Assembly (NCBI GenBank): GCA_017163975.1
Contig: JAFFSR010000243.1
Span: 2,046,001-2,110,000 of the forward strand
DNA length: 64,000 bases
Reading direction: 5' to 3'
Source: Anastatus disparis
Lineage: Eukaryota; Arthropoda; Insecta; Hymenoptera; Eupelmidae
This document shows positions 19,239 to 32,050 of this stretch, one piece after another. Made by a program: the position numbers and the translations under genes. The stretch's first letter is position 1. Every line of letters starts with the position of its first letter. Below the pieces are notes generated by a model, which saw only the letters and a list, made by a program, of their open reading frames with translations, was not told the DNA's origin and made no database searches.

Positions 19239-21813
19239 CTATTTTATCTGGTGAATTAAGATTTTCTTATTTTTTCTTGTGTTTGATATAGTGTACATTG
19301 GCTGTGGTTTTTTTATATTATGACCACAAAGTTGATAAAATAAATAATTGTGTATTTGCAGAATATTCTTAAATCCCTCTGATAAATTTCTTGATACAAA
19401 TTCTATTTTGTACTTGACAGAATCTGACTTTATTCTCTTCAACACTGCAATAAATAAATATGTTTAATTTAATCATGAAAAAAAGAAAATTATAATTAAA
19501 AAATTGTATATTAAGGTAGTTTTATTGGTCCAGTGGTTCTCATTGTGAAGTAATATGTTTCTTACAAATTCACACTATACGAAAGAGAAATTGGTTGAAT
19601 TCTGTGTTTGCACAATAATTCAAAAACATGATTGTGCGCAGAATCTGTAAGTATACCCAATACAAATCGTAAGAAGCATGTTTACGTGTAAATTAATATA
19701 GAGTAAGGACATTATTTTCCTTTTATTTCAGAATTGAGGGTCGATTGCTATAATCTACAAGGTATCATTTTAATGTTTGAGATCTGAAGTATAATATATT
19801 TCAATTTCTTTAAAATCTATAGAAAACTTTTTACACAATCTTATAAAATGTTACGTTTCAAGCGCTTCGCTCATATACTCTCATGTTAAATTCAGCAAAG
19901 TTTAAACTAAAATATCTAAAAGATGAAGGTGGATATCCACCCAAATCAAAATACCATTGTAAAGCGTAAATCTTAATTTACAACATATTTCAATTTCAAA
20001 AAATTCTATAGAAAAGTGAAAAACCAATAGAACTACCTTAACTGCAATAAAGGCTTATGTAAAAATGCTAAATTCAAGTACCTTCGAAAATTATACATTC
20101 CGCATCAGCGAACATTTGAACTCCATCGAGTTCTTTTTTAATATTAATTTTATGTAAAAGAAATTTTTAATTTTTTTTTCTTTTTGTCTTATTGTATGTC
20201 TATATGTAATTGAAAGATCTAATAATAAATAATGATATTCTTTTAAATTGTCATCATAAAGAGTTTCCAAAATACTTTGTTTAGTACAGCGAGATATTCT
20301 TTTTACACTAGTCATGAACTTGTTTAAATCAAAATTCTTATCTGTTATTGCATTTAAAATAATTAAATTTTTAACTTAATTAATGATTGTTCGCTGTTAT
20401 CATCTGAGAAAAAAATTCTTTGCCACATTACTTTTCCTAAAACATTATTTTAAGGAATCCTAATATTTACTAATAAAATATACCTTTTTGCTTGAAAAAC
20501 ATTACTACATCTTCAGACAGCTTTTCACGTAGTTTAACTATATTTGAAATAATATTAAATTAATATAATTCATTTAATATTATGAACAAAGAAATAAATA
20601 AATAATCTTCATTAAACAAAGGTAATATATAATTATACTATTTTAGAAAATCTTGATGAGGGAGACTAATAAATTTCCCAGAATGCAGACTTTAAATTTT
20701 GAATTAACTCTTCTTATATCTTGATTCGTTAAAGATTATTTTATTTATCTATAAAATTCATTAAATTTATTAAACATAAGCAATGTAAAAGAATTGTTTT
20801 ATTCACCTGAATTTTGGCACTTTTTTCTTTTAATGGATATTTTGCGATTTTGAGAAAGATTTGGCATTAAATTATTTTTAACATCTAATTCAGTTGTAAA
20901 AACATCAACTGGTGTGTTTAGATATTTTTTATTCACAATACAATCAAAGTTATTTTGACGAAATTTCGATGCACTTATTTCATTAATTGTGCATCCTGTA
21001 AAAATTTCTTGAATTTCTTCATTACTCACTATTGAATCATTTGATAGTAACTTCTTTATTTCATCAACAATTTCTTGTCTATTAAATGATAGTGCATTAA
21101 TTAAATATTGCATCATCCACTTTTCATATTGATTATTTTTAATGTTATAAATGTTATATATCATCGTTTTTCTTATATTTAAAAGAATATTGTAATTTAT
21201 ATTTTTGACAAATTGGTTTATTTCATTTTTAATATCAATATTCATCATTACTGGAACAAGTTTTTCTTTATAATTCAACCATAGCTTCAATTTAGGTGCA
21301 GTGATTATGTTGTTTGATTCTAAAAAAATAAAATATGCAGTGAAATATACATAAAAATTATCTTGTCTTTTATAAAAAAAAATATGTTTATTAAATAAAT
21401 GATTATAAAAAATATAATTTACCTGAAACATTTTCAGTGATGACATTTAAGTATTGCTGTAAAAAGTATTGAACATTTTCTTGGTATTTTTTTCTATTAC
21501 CATATTTAGGATAAATTTCGGTACTTAAATTCTTCAAATCTTTAGGAGAAATGGAACCATTGTCAATACGAATTTTATTTAATTGTGAATAATATATCAA
21601 CTTTTTATACAAATTACTGTGCCACTCTAATCCAGTTCTGCGTATATACTGATATTCCATTTTGTTTTTAATGTCCAAAATATATATTATTTTAGAATAT
21701 ATATAACTGGAATATAAATTATAATGATAATTACAATTGAGGTCATTACACCAATAATATTGTAGAAATTTAACTGTCAGTAATTGGATAGGATTTAATC
21801 TCACTTTTTTCAT
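19239..21813 (-). CDS. Four-exon gene of unknown function, with a one-base A-run deficit
   Basis: Exons on the minus strand are 21813-21423, 21319-20807, 20341-20082 and 19444-19239. Splice signals are GTAAAT/TTTTTTTAG, GTGAAT/ATAACAG and GTACTT/TATTGCAG, and all three introns are phase 1. The product would be about 456 residues, Asn/Ile/Lys-rich, with long helices (for example EIVDEIKKLLSNDSIVSNEE) and a basic stretch ISIKRKKCQNS at the exon 2 end. Exon 3 changes frame in an A6 run at about 20130, where one more A would restore continuity; this is either a sequencing error or a mutation. I do not recognise a family. A MITE sits in intron 3. The gene is divergent from the transposase-like gene at 22.9 kb, so it could be a host gene or a second gene of that transposon. 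Confidence 0.55.
19511..20041. mobile_element. TTAA-flanked MITE, family C, in intron 3
   Basis: Ends TTAAGGTAGTTTTATTGGT (19511-19529) and ACCAATAGAACTACCTTAA (about 20023-20041) are inverted repeats with one mismatch. It is 531 bp with no coding capacity. It lies inside the third intron of the minus-strand gene without disturbing either splice site. Confidence 0.82.
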
Positions 21814-22898
21814 TACTTTTTAATCTTCTAATTTTTAGGATATCTAATTACAGTTTATTATCATATTAATAAAATTACTATTTTTCTTTTTAATTCCGTA
21901 ATTATTTTTATTCAACTGAATATAACCAATAATTATGACTAATTTGGATATCTTTTTCATAACAAATCCAATTAATTTACATATACAATTTTATGATTAC
22001 TTATTTCTATTTACCAGATAATAGATTAAAAAAATATGCATGCTCACCTAATAAAGACTTCAAAAATTTTTCCACCGTCATGACTAGTTTAGTATTAATG
22101 ATTTTCACTGTAGGAATAATTAATTAATATAGTAACTATCTTAGGTATTCTTTTTGCTGCAATATCAGATTAAAAAATATTTTGTCTTCAGGTTCCTTTC
22201 ATAATAACACAGATAAATGCTTGGATTTATTTTAAATGTTCCAAGGAAAATTTTCCTTCCTAAAACAAAAATTATAAGCTTATACTCAATTTTTAAATAT
22301 CTAGAAATTATATACAACTTTCAATTTATTACTAAATAAATTTTGCTCGTTTCTTTGAACGACTGTAAATAATGATTACTAGATCCTTATTGTAAAAAAG
22401 TAACCTAACCTAAATCGAGCTTTTGAATATAGATAGTTTTTGATAACTTACATATAAATACATTCTTTTTTTACAATAATGAAAATTGAGATAAATCAAT
22501 TTTCATATGAATGAAACATTTTAAACAATAAGTTTTTAATTTTAAAAAGTTGAGATTATTTTTTAATTGTTTGTTTTTTCCCGCTTTCTAACTGATACCG
22601 AAAAATATTTTTATGACAGTCATGAAACAAGAATGACTGTTATTAGTTTAAATTTGAAAATGTAAAACCAAAAGAAGAGCTTATTTTAATACAAGTATTA
22701 AAATGAATGCTAGTTAGTGCTAGCTAGTCATTTTACTTTTTTTATTCAAGTTCTTGTATAAAAAATAATTTTAAACAATTATTTTTAAGGTATAAAATTA
22801 TAAAAACATTATTTAAAATATAATAATAAAATACTTATAGAAAAAGTCTGTTTTTTTTTTTTAACATTTTGTCTCGCTAAATAATATAAATTTTGAAG
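21814..22898. other. Intergenic region between two divergent genes
   Basis: About 1.1 kb of AT-rich sequence between the minus-strand four-exon gene and the plus-strand transposase-like gene. It would hold both promoters if the pair belongs to one element. No clear TATA/initiator pair or terminal repeat was recognised. Confidence 0.4.
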
Positions 22899-25800
22899 AT
22901 GCCTGGAAGAAAGGCTGCTGTTACTTCAAAAGAAATATTGGAACACCTAATTAATTTTGATATTTATAATCATACTGAAAATACAATATTAAAAAGTCGA
23001 AATGATAATATGTGGCTTGAAATTTGTAATTGTGTGAATAATTTAATTAAACCGGTTGCTTTATATATATCTGTATTTCAAAATAGACATAATATTCATA
23101 CCCTTTATAGAAAATCAAAAGGCTTATCAAATTTACTAGATATCAAAGAAGAAAAATTCAAACAATTAAGAGAATATATAGATAAAAGTTATGAAAGCAG
23201 TCAAGATAGCGATACAGAACTTTATCCAATAAAAAAACGAAAAGTGAGCAATATAAGAAATAAATTACAATTCAATATAATTTTAACATTGGAAGAATGG
23301 AACTTAATATGTCCAATAAATGTTAATTGTACTGATAGTAGTGAAAAAAAAGTTTTAAAAGAGGGATAAACAGACGTAATAAGAGATAAAATTTGGGAGG
23401 CAAAAAAGTTACCTTGCAGCTATAGCTTCAAAAGGCATACAGTAGAAAATATATATCCATATATAGAGATAGAAGGTTCATGTACTTCATGTGAAGTTGA
23501 AATTTATGTACTATACGAAAAAAAGCCAAATTCTGAAGAACCTATAAAATTCACTGTTATTACTACAGATTCTACAGATATTCCACATAGTAAAAAAACT
23601 CGCTTATAAAAAAAACAAAAACTTCAAATAGAAAAAGAAGTTTTGCATAAATTACCCAAACAATGGAGAACAGAGCAAGCAAAAATTAAAATGGAACATG
23701 GAAATCCTGAACCAGCAACTTTATACAATTTAAAGCAATTACAAAGAGCAAGACAAAATGCAAAATGCAAACAGTTGGGGTTACTGCCTAATCAAAATCT
23801 TTTTGATTCCTTGTCACAAATGAAAAATAATCCAGAGTTCAATAAATTTATTAAAGATATTGGCTTCAACAGATTTTTCATTTTATACTGGTCACCAGAA
23901 CAAATAATCCATAACGAAATAATGGAATTCCTCAATAATCCTTTATCATTAGATTCAACAGGCTCAATGACACTTAAAAGATATGGAGATTCTAGCCACG
24001 TTTTTTTAACAGTTTTATTAACATATATTGAGGGAATGATCGTACCTGTTACACAATGTATGTCAGAGCGTAATGACACTCCTTTTATAAATTTTTGGTT
24101 GCATAGTTGGTTACAATCAGGTGCTGATGTTCCCAAAGAACTTGTAACAGATATGGATAAAGCTTTGCAAAATAGGGCTAGTCTGGCTTTTAATTCATTA
24201 AACTTTAGTGATTATAATGACGTGTGTTTCCATATTTTATTAGGTGAAAGAATTAGCACTAACAAGGAGAGTGTTTCACCTTCGGATCACCATTTTTGCT
24301 CAAATTTTAGGAATGTTTTCTGAATGCAGAAATATGGAGAAAGCCAAAATTTTAGAGGCCAATGCTCAATATTTCCCTAGTTACAGACCATCGAAGAAAA
24401 TCACTAAAAAGGTTACTAGATTTTCAAACGCTTATAGTTCCTCAGAATTATTAGCTAGAAGCTTAAACCTTTTTTTAAATGGAAGCTGAGCTCAAATCCT
24501 TTCGAAATAGCACTTATACTATCTCAAAACATTATTTTTTCCCAAAGTTAGAGCGTAATAAAGATTGGACCTGAATTTTTTGTTTAAAACATTAATAAAT
24601 AATAAAAGCTAAAATTGGGTTCAATCTTCATTGTGCTATAACTTTGGGAAAAAATAATATTTCAATATGCTATAACTACTATTTCGAAAGGATTTGAGCT
24701 CAGCTTCCATTTAAAAAAAGGTTTAAGCTTCTAGCTAATAATTCTGAGGAACTATAAGTGTTTAAAAATCTAGTAACTTTTTTAGTGATTTTCTTCGATG
24801 GCCTGTAACTAGGGAAATATTGAGCGTTGGCCTCTAAAATTTTGGCTTTCTTCATATTTCTGCATCTAGAAAATATTCCTAAAATTTGAACAAAAACGGT
24901 GACCCGAAGGTGAAACACTCTCCTTGTAAGTTGAATACTCAATTAAGGACTGATATTGCTCACTTAATACATGCAGTTACTCGTTGGCCATGTTTTTTTA
25001 CCAGTAACAAATCATCAAAACTACTTTTTAGAAAATGTATTGGATACATGACAACAATTGATGAAATTGAGATTTTCAAATACTTTTTAGAACAAGTATT
25101 GACAGTCTCTTACAGCAAAAATCATACGTCTGACTGTGCACTAGCATTAACATTTTCAGTTAAAACTCTTGAAATATACAAATTAATGGAAGACTTTTCA
25201 AATATTGAAATGGCAGAAAACAATTTACTTGTTTCAAATGATTTAGAAGAAAATATAGATGAAAGTGAAAGATTGGCTACAAAGTACTTAAAAAATATAG
25301 AAACTGAAATTTTAAGCATTGTGGAGAATTTAGATAAATCATTTGTTGGTATACAATCAAATGATCATTATTTGCCTCAGTTAGGAAATAGATTATTAGA
25401 TTTGTGCAAGGACTTCCCTAGCTGGACGAATGTCATGAACAAACATTTTAATAACCCAAGAGTTGTAGCAACTTCTGCTAGATTCGAAACTTACTTTGGA
25501 GAACTCAAAAAAAACTCTAGAAAATATGGTTTTAAGAGAAGATAAAGTTTTAGTGATACATTGTCGTAATCTTGAATCTTACATGATATTAGCTCGTGCA
25601 GCTTTAGACAATCTCAAAAAAAATCAAAATTACAGTCTCAAAAAATAAAAAGGGTGAATAAAAAATTCTTGCTAGAAACTGAACAATGGATGAATAAGCA
25701 CAGTGAGGTAGAGCAAATAGAGATTTTGGATGACAGTTTAATAGGAATAGAAGAATGTAAAGAAAATGTTACATTTAAAAACACAGAATCTATTGACACT

Positions 25801-27054
25801 AATTTGTTCAAGGAAAATGATAAAGATAAAAATTTACAAACTGCAGTGAGTAATACAGAGATCGAAAGATTAGAAGATGATCACTATTACGAAAATACGT
25901 TAAAAATTGAAAACAATAGTATAATTTCAGATTCGACTATCATAGATCATGATTATGTAAATTTAACAAACATTATAGAGCTTAACTCTATTCGAAAAGT
26001 TGATTCTATTCATCCTACAGAATGTAAAGAGAATAAACAAATTAATTTCACTGAACCCTTTGAAAAAGATTTAATAAAGAATAGAGGTATTTATGTCTCA
26101 CCTGATCCAGAACTTCTTTTACGATTGCAAAAACCAGATAATGCACACAAAGGTCAAGGTGTTATAAAAAATGCCAATAAAATGCAACCGAGATTTATAA
26201 TGAAACAAACAATAACTTTTTTTAATACTTGTACATTTGACTTTTTAACTGAGATATTTAGTAGTGCTTGTTGTAATATACGTACTCTTTATAAAGTATT
26301 ACAAAAAAGTAAAAACGTAGTTAAGTAAAAAAAAAGACAATTATAAATGTTATGCGACAACAGTATTTGATTATGCAATAAATGGTATAAATACTTTATT
26401 ATATACAAAAATTGCTCATTTATTGTATTCCATATTTTCAGTAAAAGATGGAATAATAGATTGTAATACAAATATATCTGCTCTTTTATCAACCTTGTGG
26501 TCGCCACATGAAACAACTACAGAGACGTTAAACTGTACAATATGTCACACACAAGAAGAAATAAGAAAATCATTTATATATCTCCCGAATTTAAAAATAG
26601 CTTGGTGCGACAGATATAATAGTTTAAAAAAACAAATAAATAATTATTTTAAAAACAATACACTTTTTTGTAGGAACTGTCATCAAATGAGTGTATCAAG
26701 TAGTCACAAATTAGGACCTTTTTTATATATAGACTGTGATGAAGCCTATAGACCATCTTATTATGCAAAAAACCTCAATATTAACGGAGAGACATAAAGG
26801 AAATCCCAGATGAAATTCATGTAAATAATAAAAAGTTTTTTTTATGTGGTATTGTAAAATATTCACCTCCAATAGATAGCGATGGAATAGGCCATTATAT
26901 AGCGCTTTGTTGAAGTATTCATGGCATTTGGGAAGAAAAGAATGATTTGCACACCTATAAAAAAAAATTAAATAAAAAACGTGATTCAGTATTGCCAGAC
27001 ATTAAAATAAGTGGCATTTTTTATGCTAAATATGATCATTATGATAAAATGTAA
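22899..27054 (+). pseudogene. DDE-transposase-like protein with C-terminal USP-like protease domain, broken
   Basis: ATG 22899 opens MPGRKAAVTSKEILEHLI, a small likely DNA-binding region. In-frame stops occur at 23367 and 23607. The transposase-like core has LSLDSTGSM (about 23940), VTDMDKALQNRASLAF (about 24143) and LRTDIAHLIHAVTRW (about 24943), candidate acidic positions of a MULE-like RNase H fold. The 664-bp insertion at 24263-24926 interrupts it. Frame changes follow near 25540, 25640 and 26320. The C-terminal part has NTCTFDFLTEIF (26224 on), two C-x2-C-H zinc-type pairs (about 26535 and about 26671) and GIGHYIALC (about 26884), followed by a TGA. These resemble the Cys and His boxes of ubiquitin-specific proteases. 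Neither domain was tested by search. Confidence 0.65.
24263..24926. mobile_element. 664-bp fold-back element inserted in the transposase-like gene
   Basis: Begins CAAGGAGAGTGTTTCACC and ends with its reverse complement; arms of about 250 bp are near-identical. It is flanked by TAA (24260-24262 and 24927-24929), a 3-bp target duplication. Removing the insert and one TAA returns the host frame to the next segment, and the 667-bp length explains the frame change across it. Each arm contains the same 80-residue open frame, in opposite orientation, which is probably incidental. Confidence 0.92.
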
Positions 27055-27257
27055 AAGATTCCATTACCTTTATTAGTGCATGCATACTTTATATTTTTTG
27101 GTTTATTTCTGCTATGCTCCAACATTTTTAGTCCTTGAAAAATAAGTTAAAATAGAATTGTTTTTTTATTTATAAAGTTATTGAAATTAAATAAAATATA
27201 ATTTGTTTATTTTGTATGTGAAAAAATGTATTTTTATTAATTTAAATAAAGAATAAT

Positions 27258-27452
27258 CATTCCTACTTACTTATTATTCCAACAATAATGACTATTAGAA
27301 CTTTTAAAAACATTGTTACTCCAGTAACGTTAGCATATTCAGCCATAATGATTCCTTTTTTTTTTTAAATAATTTAAATAAAGAATAACTATTAGTACTT
27401 TTAATAACATTGTCACTCCAGAAACGTTAGCATATTCAGCCATAATAATTCC
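27258..27452. repeat. Direct duplication of about 95 bp
   Basis: Two copies share AAATAAAGAATAA, then AACATTGT-ACTCCAG and CGTTAGCATATTCAGCCATAA. They are separated by a poly-T run, with small differences. Nothing coding is seen from 27055 to 27750. Confidence 0.75.
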
Positions 27453-27749
27453 TTTTTTTTAAAATGCACCAGCAAAAATATTTTATGATGACACTTGACA
27501 CTTACATTGCATTTCACAATGATCAATACGGAAGGATGACTATGGGAGAAAAAGTTATAAATAAGCAGTTTAATACAATTAATAAAATAAAAATTATTAA
27601 AATTTTTTTTTGATTTGTATATCATAAATGAATGTAGTTGATTATAAAATTATATAAAACTATCTGCTAGTCTTATATTGTATTAAAGTGAAACCACTTT
27701 TTTCTTCGTTTCTCCAGTTCTCCGGTTCTCCGCATTTTTTGAATGTGAC

Positions 27750-28085
27750 TTTCTTGGGCCTTATATTTTCTTTGCCCTTTCATTTTCTTGGGCCTTTTAT
27801 TTTCTTGGGCCTTATATTTTCTTGAGCCTTATATTTTCTTGGGCATTATAATTTTCTTGGGCCTTGTAATTTTTTGGACTCAATATTTTTTTGGGCCTAA
27901 TATTTTTTTGGACTCAATATTTTTTTGGGCCCAATATTTTTTCGGTCTCTATAATTTTTGGGCCTTTTATTCTATTGAGCCTGATACTTTCTTGGGCCTT
28001 ATATTTTTTTGGGCTTTATAATTTTTTGGACTTAATATTTTTTCGGGCCTTATATTTTCTTGGGCTTTATATTTTTTTGATTCCT
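27750..28085. repeat. Degenerate minisatellite with CTTGGGCC-type unit
   Basis: About 18-bp units of the form TTGGGCCTTATATTTTC are repeated roughly eighteen times with drift. The hydrophobic Phe/Trp/Leu frames predicted here come from the repeat and are not genes. Confidence 0.9.
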
Positions 28086-28261
28086 ACATTTTTTTAGTCA
28101 ATATGTTTTCTAACGTAGCTTTTCATCCAAGCCTGTATACTTTTACATTGGATTCTTCAGTGGAGCGTATTTTTATAATGTTTTATACAGGCTCCGCTCC
28201 AGATGCTGTAATATTTTTTTTTATTTCAAATGCAATGTTTTAACGTCTCATCCTTACACTA

Positions 28262-28625
28262 GACATTGCAAATCTAATAGCGCATCTCCATATGCAGCCG
28301 ATTAAACATAGCGTCTCAATATGCAGCCGTTTAAACAGCGCATCCCCATATGCAGCCGATTTAACAGCGATTTCAATATGCAGCCGATTCAACAGCGCAT
28401 CCCAATATGCAGCTGATTCAACAGCGCATCCCAATATGCAGCCGATTTAACAGCGCATCCCAATATGCAGCCGATTCAACAGCGCATCCCAATATGCAGC
28501 CGATTCAACAGCGCATCCCAATATGCAGCGGATTCAACAGCGCATCCTCATATGCAGCCGATTCAACAGCACGTTTCCTTATGTAGCCGATTTAACAGCG
28601 CGTCCTTTATACAGCCGATTCAACA
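28262..28625. repeat. 29-bp minisatellite, about 12 units
   Basis: The unit is close to CAGCCGATTCAACAGCGC followed by ATCCCAATATG. The centre is homogeneous and both ends degenerate. Unit length is mostly constant, which points to tandem expansion. Confidence 0.95.
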
Positions 28626-28857
28626 TCATATTAAACTATTTTGAAAGCGTCAGTTGATATTTATTTTTATTAAATATCATATATTTTATTATATTTCGAG
28701 TTCAACTATTAACACAATCTAAAACATACATATTGAATACATATTGACATATTCTTTATAATATCTCTTTATAAACAATGTTTTTTGTATATATTGTGTT
28801 CTGATCATTTTTATTTTCTCCGTTGACAATAGCGTAGTCACCTAAATATAATTTTTA

Positions 28858-30060
28858 ATTGTTTTTAAATTTCGTCCTTGAAAGAGCAACATATAATTGC
28901 CCATGACTGAAAACTGGTGACGGCAGATAAACACCAACTTTTTCATAAGATTGTCCTTGTGATTTATTAATAAACATTGCAAATCCTAATCCAATAGGTA
29001 ACTGTTTTCGTTGCATATTGAATGGAATTTCTTCCGTAGATGGAGATAAATTTATTCTTGGAATGAAAACTAATTTACCTTTGTTTTGATCAGTTGCTAA
29101 TTCCGCTTGAATGGAATATTTAAGCATTTTTTTTACTATCAACCTTGTTCCATCACAAAGTCCCTTATTGACATTTAAATTTCTTAAAGGTATAATGATA
29201 GCCCCTACTTTTAAATGTAATTTATATGGTAGAAGTCCATTAGGAGTTAACTTATTTAAAAATTCTGTAGGTAACATAATATCTAAATTTTCTTTGTTAT
29301 CATTTTCAGCAGTATCAATACTCAAATATTTAACATGGTTTCCTTTTATTAAATTCAAAACATTATTATTGATTTCAGTTACATCATTATTTTTAGGAGC
29401 CAAAATAACTTTTTTCGTTATATTCGTATTGTCTATTTTTATTGTTTTTCCGAATATTTCTTCGACAAGATTTTCTTAAATGATAAAATTATCTGGTATA
29501 TCACTTACTTCATTATCATCTTCAAAAACATCGCGGCGTTTTCTTTTTCCGATGTCTAATAACCATTGTTTAAAATTATTATCATCATCCGAAACTCGCA
29601 GATTTTCATTTAACTTCATTTGCTTAAAATTTTGCCATAATAAACTAAATTTAACTGAATTTTCAAGAATGTTCATACGACTACCATGTCGTACAATTGG
29701 TAATGTTTACCTGAAATCTCCTGATATAATTACAGTTTTACCACCGAAGGGTTGGTTTACATTGCATAAATCTTGAAAAAGACGATCAACCGCTTCAAAA
29801 GCAAATTTTAAAGTCATGGATATTTCATCCCAAATAATTATTTGTGTTTCCTTTAATTGTTTGCCTTCTGCAGAATTAGGCTTAACATCACAAGTTGTAC
29901 AATCTGTTATATTTAACGGTAGTTTAAATGTTGTATGCACGGTACTTCCATCGGCTAATGAATTCGCTGCTATACCTGTCAAAGCTACACATAAATAATG
30001 TATGGTATAATATTTAAAATAAGCCATTAAAACATTAAGTAAATAACTTTTTCCTTAATA
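28858..30060 (-). pseudogene. Helitron PIF1-like helicase C-terminal fragment
   Basis: Minus-strand reading in one frame. There is a degraded Walker A region near 30050, then VALTGIAANSLADGSTVH, a Walker B IIIWDEISM and a VIISGDF motif. Near the end are LPIGLGFAMFINKSQGQS and HGQLYVALSRTKFKNN, the conserved 3' helicase block of Helitron Rep/Hel proteins. In-frame stops (about 29704 and about 29477) break it, with no frameshift needed. The upstream Rep domain is absent, so this is a 5'-truncated remnant. Helitron ends were not found. Confidence 0.88.
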
Positions 30061-31692
30061 AATTTTTTTATATTTATGTGATTCTTCTGTTACCATTTTC
30101 CTATTAACGGGATGTCGGAGCTGCATCACTTGAGTTTTGCTTTTTTTATTATATCAGTATCTTTTTAAATTAATAAATTGAACAAATATAATGACTTGTC
30201 CGTACTAAAGCTATATTACTACAATGATTTTTGTCAAAATAAAAAATCATTTAGACTTGTTATTTTTTTATGAGCTTGGATTGGAAATTAGATATCAAAC
30301 TTGATAGACCTAACTTTAAAATACGATACATTGAAAGTTTTTATTATAACTTTATATGTCTGATATTTTAGTGGATTTCTTGAGTTGTCCGCACTGGAGT
30401 ATAATCTTACAAATTTCTACTTTGTAGCAAAAAAAATTGATTGAACGCATCGTTTATTCATAAGTTAGGATTGGAAATATTATTAGAAGGGGGCCGCTTC
30501 GTCAAGCTCTTAAGTTCTGTTACAAATAAAGTTTCTTTTTCTTCTATTTCTTTTGATTCTTTTTTTTCTTCATTTAATTTAATCTCAACTGTCCCAATTT
30601 TATTATCGTTATAATTCAAGTGGATGTCATCGATCCCCATTATATCATTATCTGGTTTTTAAAAATTTCTATCTGAAATGACATTGTCAATTTCTATCAA
30701 AATTGTTTCATGATTCAAATTCTTTTGTTTACGATACATTTCCATGATCTTTTTTTGTTCTGGCAATTAATGCATTTGTAAAGAAAATTTTTGTCCTTCA
30801 AAAAACCACAGTTTGAAACGAATTTTTCTGTAATTACGCCGTTTGACACTCCAACAGGTCTCGGATTCGGATCCAGCATCACGTAAAACTTATTGGTCTC
30901 TTGATCTTATCAAATTTGACCTTCAAATGACCTTGATGGAGACTGGTAGGGTTGAGCGGATATCAGATTTGGATTCAGTGACTCGAGTTACCTATCAGTA
31001 TCTTCATTTTTTTACTAATCAACGTTTTTCAATGATTAATTCGAGAAATAACTATTGTATCGCGATATGACCTTCAGATGATATTGTAAAATTTTTTTAC
31101 CTTGAGTGCAATACTATATTCTCATGTAAAATCGAACGCTAAATTGATTACTGATATAAAAGGTATGTGGAATCAGATTTGAATGAATTAAAATTAATTT
31201 TTGAAAATTTTTTATGAAATTTCTAGGTTTGAGTCGCCATATTAAGGCTGCTATTTTGGATTTTTCAAAATCGCCACATTGCAAAAGAAAGTAGAGTGTA
31301 AGACGAAAATTTTGAGCCCATACACGACTTTTTTAGTGATCTACAATTTTTCAACATCAAAACTAATTCTCTAATGTAAAGAATAAAAAATTAAATTAGT
31401 ATAATTTTGAAATTTTGATATGGGAATACTTTATATAAATAACTTTCTAATAATTTTGAATAATGGTAAATTTTTTAAATAACTTGTGGTATTTAATGCT
31501 AATTAAATTTAGTTTTAACATGAAGTTAATTATTTAAGTTGGAAATGTATTCAATAAAATAATATAACTATTTATAAGTTATCACTTAATTTTTTAAACT
31601 TTTTATCCATAGTTGACAATTATATTGAATATATGATTCTCATTTTAATAGTTTTTATATGATATTATGTGAATTTCATAAATATAAATTAT
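30061..31692. other. AT-rich sequence with two diverged 55-60 bp repeats
   Basis: No credible gene. Around 30850-31010 two similar blocks occur, each with a GATTYGGAT-type core followed by a CTTGATCTT- or GTATCTTC-type end. They suggest a degraded dispersed repeat. The short frame at 30458-30640 (minus) is Lys/Glu-rich and unsupported. Confidence 0.4.
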
Positions 31693-32050
31693 TTAAGGAG
31701 ATGTGAAATGGACAGCACACTTCCACCCATAAATATTGATTATATTTCCATTGTATTTTAAAATTTTGAATAAATAGATGCATTAACATACAGTATGTAT
31801 CACTAAGATTATTCAGTTAAATTTTTACATAAATCTATTTATTACCTATTGAGAAGTTTGGGTTCTAATATTATTTACTAAAATTTTTCCATTTGGAATC
31901 AGAAATTTAAATATCTTGAAAACTAATGATTGGAATAATTTAAAAATTCAAATAAATAATCATCACGAGATATACCACAAGTTAATACATTCCTTTTATG
32001 GAAATTCAGCTATAGAATGGAAAGACAGTTAATTTTTTTATCTTCTCATG
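31693..32050. mobile_element. MITE family A, copy truncated on the right
   Basis: Starts TTAAGGAGATGTGAAATGGA like the complete copy at 18421. The interior shows the same palindromic layout (ACATACAGTATGTATCACTAAGATTATTC, read in two pieces, with an inverted counterpart near 31960-32000). The expected right end is not present by 32100. Confidence 0.72.

Noticed and set aside
27788..28097. Hydrophobic Phe/Trp-rich membrane-like frames
   Set aside because: Translation of the CTTGGGCC minisatellite in two frames.
28262..28625. CRISPR-like array
   Set aside because: Units are contiguous with no unique spacers, and the context is eukaryotic; it is a minisatellite.
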